From JAGOPO01 sp035524755 (GTDB taxonomy: Bacteria > Patescibacteriota > Minisyncoccia > 2-02-FULL-40-12 > GWA2-44-9), in NCBI GenBank assembly GCA_035524755.1, contig DATKOD010000013.1:1-6949 (forward strand): a DNA stretch of 6,949 bases, written 5' to 3'. The position numbers and the translations under genes are program-made. The notes beneath the pieces were generated by a model. It had not been told where the DNA came from, searched no databases, and saw nothing but the letters and a program-made list of their open reading frames with translations. Shown piece after piece: positions 1-3,650 of this stretch; the stretch's first letter is position 1, and the number at the start of each line of letters is the position of its first letter.

Positions 1-25
1 ATAATGGCATATCAGTCAATGGTAG

Positions 26-107
26 TGCGCCCGGAGGGACTTGAACCCCCACGCCTTGCGGCACCGCCTCCTAAGGGCGGCGTGTCTGCCAATTCCACCA
101 CGGGCGC
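26..107 (-). tRNA. trnL: tRNA-Leu (anticodon UAG)
   Basis: On the minus strand the sequence folds as a class II tRNA. The acceptor stem GCGCCCG (107-101) pairs with CGGGCGC (33-27), followed by discriminator A at 26. The anticodon stem CCGCC/GGCGG (80-76 with 68-64) encloses the loop CTTAGGA, whose middle triplet TAG (73-71) is the anticodon, so it reads CUA leucine codons and possibly other CUN codons by wobble. A long variable arm with a GCC-GCAA-GGC stem-loop and the T loop TTCAAGT support leucine identity. The D arm carries the typical GTGG-AATTGGCAGAC pattern. The 3' CCA is not encoded (A is followed by CTA), so it must be added after transcription. A good promoter lies directly upstream. 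Confidence 0.97.
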
Positions 108-115
108 ATGGAGCC

Positions 116-145
116 ATCATACCATGCTATTGACTATTATGACAA
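116..145 (-). promoter_or_regulatory. Promoter of the tRNA-Leu gene
   Basis: Reading leftwards, a -35 element TTGTCA (145-140, 5 of 6 to TTGACA) is followed by an 18-base spacer and a -10 element TATGAT (121-116, 5 of 6 to TATAAT). TGG immediately before the -10 gives an extended -10. The start of transcription would fall near 109, just before the mature tRNA 5' end at 107. The element overlaps the divergent promoter of the plus-strand gene at 181. Confidence 0.75.
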
Positions 146-158
146 TGCGTGGTATATA
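130..158 (+). promoter_or_regulatory. Promoter of the small gene at 181
   Basis: TTGACT (130-135, 5 of 6 to consensus) is followed by exactly 17 bases and then TATATA (153-158), preceded by TGG as an extended -10. Transcription would begin near 164-166, leaving a leader of only about 15 bases that holds just the ribosome binding site. The -35 lies inside the spacer of the opposing tRNA promoter, and the -10 sits inside a 14-base perfect palindrome. Confidence 0.75.
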
Positions 159-163
159 TACCA
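150..163. repeat. 14-bp perfect palindrome over the -10 element
   Basis: TGGTATATATACCA is its own reverse complement and covers the -10 box of the plus-strand promoter. It could be an operator for a dimeric repressor. It could equally be a by-product of a TGG-TATATA extended -10 that happens to be symmetric. No second copy was seen in the window. Confidence 0.45.
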
Positions 164-166
164 TCG

Positions 167-176
167 AAGGTGGTGA
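167..176 (+). promoter_or_regulatory. Shine-Dalgarno of the gene at 181
   Basis: AAGGTGGTGA differs at one position from the full anti-16S match AAGGAGGTGA. The GGTGG core ends 7 bases before the ATG at 181. This site fixes the start of the small gene at 181 rather than at any upstream in-frame ATG. Confidence 0.8.
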
Positions 177-180
177 CGCT

Positions 181-411
181 ATGTCAAGGTCGAAGACGGA
201 AACGAAGGATCACGAGATCCGTCGTGACGATTTCTCTCCCCGGTCGTTCCATGATGCAGGAATCGGCGGCTTGTGGGAACACGAGCACACGACCAGTATC
301 AAGGACAAGGAGACGGGCGCCACGGGGGAAGGCAAGGGCAGGACCAAGGAAGAGGCGGATAGCGCCGCCTACGAAGCCCTCCAAAGCGCCAACGAAGCAC
401 GCAAGCGATAG
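181..411 (+). CDS. Small hydrophilic protein of unknown function (76 aa), dsRBD-like C-terminal half
   Basis: I do not recognise the family. The protein is strongly charged, with no membrane segment, signal peptide or cysteine. Residues 1-25 are basic and probably disordered. A conserved-looking segment follows (GIGGLWEHEHTTSIKD, about 27-42), then a Gly-rich turn (GATGEGKGRT, about 45-54) and a helix (KEEADSAAYEALQSANEARK) to the end. Strand, GxGxGRTKEEA turn and Ala-rich helix resemble the second half of a double-stranded-RNA-binding domain, but the first half is missing, so this is only a hint. The start at 181 is chosen because it has a near-perfect Shine-Dalgarno and a promoter. An in-frame extension to position 4 would read antisense through the tRNA and is rejected. 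Two hairpin terminators follow, so the gene is monocistronic. The whole unit faces the large minus-strand block. Confidence 0.85.
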   Translation: MSRSKTETKDHEIRRDDFSPRSFHDAGIGGLWEHEHTTSIKDKETGATGEGKGRTKEEADSAAYEALQSANEARKR

Positions 412-417
412 TAACAT

Positions 418-454
418 GCGGGGACAGCCAGTCGGCGTGTCCCTGCTTTTCTTT
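418..454 (+). terminator. Rho-independent terminator 1 of the small gene
   Basis: GCGGGGACA (418-426) pairs with TGTCCCTGC (438-446), giving nine pairs including one G-U. An inner GCC/GGC (427-429 with 434-436) extends the stem. TTTTCTTT follows at once (447-454). It begins 6 bases after the TAG at 409-411. On the minus strand the wobble becomes an A-C mismatch and there is no T run, so it is built for plus-strand transcripts. Confidence 0.85.
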
Positions 455-457
455 CCA

Positions 458-496
458 GCAAAGAACCCTGCATTTGCGGGGTTCTTTGCTTTCCTT
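458..496 (+). terminator. Tandem second hairpin terminator
   Basis: A 14-pair stem (458-471 with 476-489, one G-U pair) closes a four-base ATTT loop and is followed by TTTCCTT (490-496). As an RNA hairpin it is very stable. The T tract is weaker than that of the first terminator. It may also slow minus-strand transcripts leaving the gene that ends at 510, but on that strand the stem has an A-C mismatch and no T run follows. Confidence 0.7.
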
Positions 497-509
497 AGCT
501 AAGGAGAAA

Positions 510-863
510 CTAGCCGATGCTCTGGGTTTGGATCAGCCGAGCGATGGTGTTCAACAAGAGGCCGACACCGAAAATAATCGCAAGGCCGATGACTGCGTTC
601 AACAACGTTCCCTTCGCCGATGCCCAACCTCCGCGCAACGCTTGGATACCTCCCCACACGATAAAGCCGACCGCAATAACTGTGCTTATCGTGAGCATAT
701 ACTGAACCACCGTGTTGATGAGGTTTGCCAGTGAGCTGCCAGTCACTACTTGTCCGGGGTTGCCGATGGGAACCGTCGGTTGCACGAGCGCCAACGCCAT
801 GGTCGGCACCAGGACTGCTGCTACCGTCGCTATCACTGCTGAATATTTGACGAGTTTCTGCAT
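510..863 (-). CDS. VirB2/TrbC-like pilin protein, paralogue 1 (117 aa)
   Basis: A small membrane protein with the layout of type IV secretion pilins: a cleavable signal peptide (about 1-26, MQKLVKYSAV... with ALALV near the cleavage site), a short polar segment (about 27-48), a first membrane helix (about 50-75), a small basic loop (RGGWASAKGT) and a second helix (about 86-107). The loop and second helix, KGTLLNAVIGLAIIFGVGLL, match the pattern of the neighbouring paralogue at 879-1163 most closely, which suggests a recent duplication. It has no cysteine. The start is secure: AAAGGGGGTG lies 5 bases before the ATG, the strongest Shine-Dalgarno in the minus-strand block, so high expression is likely. 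It is the last gene of the block, 15 bases after its neighbour. Pilin function is inferred from architecture; a small channel or holin-like role cannot be excluded. Confidence 0.88.
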   Translation of the reverse strand: MQKLVKYSAVIATVAAVLVPTMALALVQPTVPIGNPGQVVTGSSLANLINTVVQYMLTISTVIAVGFIVWGGIQALRGGWASAKGTLLNAVIGLAIIFGVGLLLNTIARLIQTQSIG

Positions 864-868
864 CAGGA

Positions 869-878
869 CACCCCCTTT
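869..878 (-). promoter_or_regulatory. Strong Shine-Dalgarno of the last pilin-like gene
   Basis: On the minus strand AAAGGGGGTG ends 5 bases before the ATG at 863. It is the only clearly strong ribosome binding site among the minus-strand genes here and fills most of the 15-base gap after the preceding stop codon. Confidence 0.7.
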
Positions 879-1163
879 CTAACGAATTATCTGCGTCGGA
901 GCTTGCGCGAAGCTTGCCAGTGTGCGGACGATGACCCCGACCCCGAAGATGACGAGCGCGCCCCACATGGCGTTGATGAGCATCGATTTTCCTTTCTTGA
1001 ACCGATCCTCACTAGAGCCAGCGGTCGCCATCATAATACCGGCATAAACGACGACTCCGACCACAACGATACCAGAAAGAATGAGAAGATAGTTCACCAC
1101 GTCCGAAATGAGCGTGACGATGTCGGAGAGCGAGATGGCTTGTCCGGCCGGCAGTGATCCCAT
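879..1163 (-). CDS. VirB2/TrbC-like pilin protein, paralogue 2 (94 aa)
   Basis: Two membrane helices (about 22-44 and 63-85) are joined by a charged cytoplasmic-type loop, TAGSSEDRFKKGKSML. There is no obvious cleavable signal peptide: the N-terminus (MGSLPAGQAISLSDIVTLI) is short and polar to amphipathic, so the first helix probably inserts directly. The block GIMMATAG...FKKGKSMLINAMWG..VIFGVG repeats the pattern seen in the other four VirB2-like modules of this window. No cysteine is present. The ATG at 1163 lacks a Shine-Dalgarno but has an extended -10-like TGA-TATACT placed 6 bases upstream, which would give a leaderless message. It starts 27 bases after the stop of the preceding gene. 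As with its relatives, the assignment to a pilin rests on size, topology and clustering. Confidence 0.87.
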   Translation of the reverse strand: MGSLPAGQAISLSDIVTLISDVVNYLLILSGIVVVGVVVYAGIMMATAGSSEDRFKKGKSMLINAMWGALVIFGVGVIVRTLASFAQAPTQIIR

Positions 1164-1169
1164 AGGTTC

Positions 1170-1200
1170 AGTATATCAGATAAATCCTGTCTATTGTCCA
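1170..1200 (-). promoter_or_regulatory. Candidate internal promoter for paralogue 2 (leaderless type)
   Basis: TATACT (1175-1170) with TGA before it forms an extended -10 element, and it lies 6 bases upstream of the ATG at 1163. A -35-like TGGACA (1200-1195) stands 19 bases upstream of the -10, a little longer than ideal, and overlaps the end of the previous gene. Transcription would start at about the A of the ATG. No Shine-Dalgarno is present, which fits a leaderless message. Confidence 0.4.
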
Positions 1201-1505
1201 ACGACGCTACCCACAGCACCCCTGACGGTGGCAAGGATGGTGTAGACCCCGAAGATGATGATCGCTCCCAGCATCGCGTAGAGCAGTCCCTTCCGGGCAC
1301 CGGCGAACTGCGTCGCGTTGTCGCGTGACGTCGCCATGAGGAACCCGTAGTAGACCACGGCGCCCGTGGCCGCAAGACCCGCGATGAGCAGGATGTTCTG
1401 GAGCAGATAATAGACGGATGACATGACCTTTGCCCATGTGATACCACCGGTGCTTCCCAGCACCGGACCTGCGGCTGCGAGCAGGATGTCCCTATTGGCC
1501 CGCAT
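1191..1505 (-). CDS. VirB2/TrbC-like pilin protein, paralogue 3 (104 aa)
   Basis: An N-terminal region (about 1-28) carries a moderately hydrophobic stretch, ILLAAAGPVLG. Two membrane helices follow (about 32-57 and 71-95), separated by a loop with SRDNATQFAGARKGLL. The second helix, YAMLGAIIIFGVYTILATV, has the same G-x-x-I-I-F-G signature as paralogues 1 and 2. No cysteine. The ATG at 1505 lies inside the end of the preceding gene, an overlap of 14 bases in another frame. It has no good Shine-Dalgarno and no -10-like element, so it is probably translated by ribosomes finishing the upstream gene. A later start within the first 15 codons is possible. The function is inferred from family likeness and position, as for its neighbours. 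Confidence 0.83.
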   Translation of the reverse strand: MRANRDILLAAAGPVLGSTGGITWAKVMSSVYYLLQNILLIAGLAATGAVVYYGFLMATSRDNATQFAGARKGLLYAMLGAIIIFGVYTILATVRGAVGSVVGQ

Positions 1506-1782
1506 TGAAGATGCTCTGGATAAGGCTGACCAGTCCGCTGGCCGCGAAGATGACGACCAGGCCGATGGTCGTGTACAGGAATATCTGTTTCGCTTTCGTC
1601 ACCCTTCCCGGCTCCCCCCTCGAAACGAGAAGCATGATGCCCGCCCAGACGTACATGACGACGGCAACCGGAATGGCGATCTGGAAAAGCGCGGTCGACA
1701 ACTTGGAGAACAGCGCGGTGATATCCGTCGTGCCCAGCGGATTCGGGATCGTGTAGGGCGTGGCCGCCGCGAGTAATTGCAT
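1492..1782 (-). CDS. VirB2/TrbC-like pilin protein, paralogue 4 (96 aa)
   Basis: A short N-terminus (MQLLAAATPYTIPNPLGTTD) leads into an amphipathic segment and a first membrane helix (about 32-54). A polar basic loop, SRGEPGRVTKAKQI, is followed by a second helix (about 68-90). The NPLG..DI..L...L motif before the first helix and the basic loop are features I associate with small proteins labelled 'pilin' in Patescibacteria genomes. It lacks cysteine. It starts 12 bases after the TAA of the preceding gene without a Shine-Dalgarno. Instead a promoter-like pair, TGGACA and GATACT spaced 17 bases, ends 6 bases before the ATG. The 3' end overlaps paralogue 3. Likely a secretion-pilus subunit, on architecture only. 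Confidence 0.88.
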   Translation of the reverse strand: MQLLAAATPYTIPNPLGTTDITALFSKLSTALFQIAIPVAVVMYVWAGIMLLVSRGEPGRVTKAKQIFLYTTIGLVVIFAASGLVSLIQSIFNAGQ

Positions 1783-1788
1783 GGGTAT

Positions 1789-1817
1789 AGTATCTTATGC
1801 CCGTCGCCGCCTGTCCA
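1789..1817 (-). promoter_or_regulatory. Candidate internal promoter for paralogue 4 (leaderless type)
   Basis: TGGACA (1817-1812, 5 of 6 to TTGACA), a 17-base spacer, then GATACT (1794-1789, 4 of 6 to TATAAT), with six bases (ATACCC) before the ATG at 1782. Predicted transcription starts at about the first base of the ATG. The -35 lies inside the basic-tail codons of the preceding gene. There is no Shine-Dalgarno in the 12-base gap. Confidence 0.45.
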
Positions 1818-2364
1818 CCACCAGAACCAGTCCGATGACCAGGATATCGGCAAGCACGAGCAGCAATCCGCCCGGAAGTCCGCTGCTCTGATTCGCGATA
1901 GCCGCCTGTCGGTTCGCATTCACCGCACCGCAATCGGTGGGGCAATTGTCGGTATTCTCTCCCAGATCCGCATTGCATACGCCGTCATCGTTACACACAC
2001 GACTTCCCGACAGATCGATGATGGACTGCGTCGTTCCTCGATCATCCACGATTCGTGCGGAGAATCCCCGATTCTGGTACGGAACTTCCACCGTCTGCGC
2101 ACCGACCGACGGTTCGAATTGCGTTCGTGAAAGCGCGCTACCCGCTGCGTCATCGACTTCGATGGTCCATGCGCCGGGATTCGGAAGCATGGCATCACCA
2201 CCGATGATGCTGTAATCGCTACCCGTCGTTGTCGAGCCGTTGTATGAGAATGAAATCGCATAATGGAACACCCATGCCTCGTCATAGGACAACGAATCGG
2301 CATGCGCACAGAGCGGCATGAGGAACAGCGAGAGGACCAGGATTGTCGGAAATATGTATTTCAT
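1795..2364 (-). CDS. Secreted protein with Cys motif and C-terminal membrane anchor (189 aa)
   Basis: I do not recognise a named family. Residues 1-22 form a signal peptide (MKYIFPTILVLSLFLMPLCA, cleavage likely after AHA). Residues 23-120 look like a beta-rich extracellular domain with alternating polar and hydrophobic residues. Residues 124-145 hold a compact motif C-x5-C-x10-C-x3-C (CNDDGVCNADLGENTDNCP then TDC), with acidic residues that could bind calcium. This kind of Cys motif recurs in secreted proteins of uncultured bacteria and archaea. A Gly/Pro turn (GLPGG, 162-166), a membrane helix (about 166-183) and the tail DRRRRA end the protein, so most of it should sit outside the cell. 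C19 is in the signal peptide but the context MPLC is a poor lipobox. The TGA of the transglycosylase gene overlaps this ATG by one base (TGATG), implying coupled translation and a shared complex. Confidence 0.85.
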   Translation of the reverse strand: MKYIFPTILVLSLFLMPLCAHADSLSYDEAWVFHYAISFSYNGSTTTGSDYSIIGGDAMLPNPGAWTIEVDDAAGSALSRTQFEPSVGAQTVEVPYQNRGFSARIVDDRGTTQSIIDLSGSRVCNDDGVCNADLGENTDNCPTDCGAVNANRQAAIANQSSGLPGGLLLVLADILVIGLVLVVDRRRRA

Positions 2365-3650
2365 CAGTGAAGAGCGCAGTATGCCACTTTCGGAGCGTAC
2401 CCGCGTGTTTCAAGGAGGCCCGTATTGGGAACCGTGTGCGCCCTGTCGTCCCAAGGACACTCCCATTTCTGCATCGGCCCACCCGCGCAGCTTTGTGCAC
2501 CCGGGCAATCCACGCTCAGGCCACAGTATCCGGGTCCGGCGTTGTATCCCGCAGCGATGTTGCGAACATTGGTTCCGCACGATGTCTTCAGCGAAGCATA
2601 GAACTTCGCGCCCAGGCAGACGACATACTGAGTGCTCGAGGGACTCAACAAAAATCCCGCGGTGATAGGAATCGGTACCTTGTCGCCCACCTGTGTGGCA
2701 GCTATCTGCCCAGCAGTCTGTGTTCCCGACAGAGTAGGAGTACCTGCGTTTTCCGGGCATGGGATTGCCTTGCCAGTAGCGGAATCCTTTTTCTGGTAGC
2801 TACCGTCGGCACAACGGTAATAGACATCGCAGGCCTGCTGGAACTTGCGTGCGGTATCGGGCTTGAGCTGCATCAGGCCATACGCTCCCGCACCGCCGTT
2901 CGCGGACGGCTTGCATGACGACTCGGCGAACATGATGGCGTTGAGCGCATTCGCATCAGCACCCCCGTATTGGGCCAGATACGTGCCGATGGTCGCCTTC
3001 CCGTCGAGGTTGATATTCTTGCATCCGTCATGATTTGGCGGAACCGTCGTGAAATTGCATATGTACGGTTTTCCGTTCGGCTGGGTCATCCCACAGAGAT
3101 CTTGCCGCGTCTCTGCCGACGGGACGCCGACGTTCGCGTTCGGCTGCGGCGCAACGGGAGCGGGAGTCGCCGGTGTCGGACCTTGCGGCGGGAACTGCGT
3201 GTCGATGGCGCTGATCGCCTGAAGCTCCGCCGGGCAAGTGAACGTGTTCCAGGGAGCGGTCGGAGTACCGGTCCCCAGCGAATTCAAAAGGAAGTTCGTG
3301 AACAGCCAGGAAAACAGGATGATAGCGACGCCATAGAGCGTGTTCGTCAGAAGTTTCTTCCCTTGTTGGAATTGAGCCGGATTCGCGCCGCCTAACAGCA
3401 TCATACCGCCTGCGATGACGATGATGAATGCGGCGATGGGACCGGTGATGCCGTAGAGGATCATATCAAGGAGCCGGCTGAACAAGCCGAAGAAGTCGCA
3501 CGGCGTGCATGGCACCGGCGTCTGACTGCCCGCTACGGCCCTGCCGCACTGGACCAACGGCAGCCACGACGGCGCCGCCAACGCCACCGCCGGTATGAAC
3601 GCGACGGCCAGGACCGCGCTGATTGCCAAAACCTTGCGCATAGGGATCAT
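2364..3650 (-). CDS. Fusion of VirB2-like membrane module and lytic transglycosylase domain (428 aa)
   Basis: Domains in order: signal peptide (about 1-25), short Cys-containing segment (C35, C48, C51), two membrane helices (about 66-88 and 101-123) joined by the loop GGANPAQFQQGKKLLTN, a Pro-rich linker (about 153-170), and a lytic transglycosylase (SLT family 1) domain from about 220. The catalytic glutamate is E243 in FAES, followed by AGAYGLMQLKPDTAR (254-268), the AAGYNAGPG motif (366-374) and an ETRGYAPKV end motif (414-422). All the hallmarks of an active muramidase-type enzyme are present, so it should cut peptidoglycan outside the membrane. About 60 extra residues (roughly 271-338) separate GLMQ from the YNAG half. 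There are 18 cysteines, against none in the small paralogues. The start overlaps the preceding stop by four bases (ATGA). A second ATG three codons on has an AGGG at better spacing and may be the true start. In standard systems VirB1 and VirB2 are separate proteins. Confidence 0.92.
   Translation of the reverse strand: MIPMRKVLAISAVLAVAFIPAVALAAPSWLPLVQCGRAVAGSQTPVPCTPCDFFGLFSRLLDMILYGITGPIAAFIIVIAGGMMLLGGANPAQFQQGKKLLTNTLYGVAIILFSWLFTNFLLNSLGTGTPTAPWNTFTCPAELQAISAIDTQFPPQGPTPATPAPVAPQPNANVGVPSAETRQDLCGMTQPNGKPYICNFTTVPPNHDGCKNINLDGKATIGTYLAQYGGADANALNAIMFAESSCKPSANGGAGAYGLMQLKPDTARKFQQACDVYYRCADGSYQKKDSATGKAIPCPENAGTPTLSGTQTAGQIAATQVGDKVPIPITAGFLLSPSSTQYVVCLGAKFYASLKTSCGTNVRNIAAGYNAGPGYCGLSVDCPGAQSCAGGPMQKWECPWDDRAHTVPNTGLLETRGYAPKVAYCALH

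Noticed and set aside
26..107. tRNA as an integration site for a mobile element
   Set aside because: No partial repeat of the tRNA 3' end, integrase gene or flanking direct repeat was seen in the window.
4..180. In-frame extension of the small plus-strand gene upstream to an ATG at position 4
   Set aside because: The extension reads antisense through the tRNA-Leu gene and through the promoter. The ATG at 181 has its own near-perfect Shine-Dalgarno and a promoter starting transcription near 165.
493..504. 12-bp palindrome CCTTAGCTAAGG just beyond the second hairpin
   Set aside because: It has no loop and no repeated copies in the window, and it lies in a short gap between converging genes. 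Chance is enough to explain it.
2308..2364. Possible lipoprotein signal in the 189-aa protein (cysteine 19)
   Set aside because: The residues before it (LMPLC) do not fit a lipobox, and a good signal peptidase I site (AHA) follows. The protein also has a C-terminal anchor.
2343..2918. Plus-strand open frame of 191 codons opposite the transglycosylase gene
   Set aside because: The opposite strand encodes a protein with intact catalytic motifs. The plus-strand product has no recognisable features.
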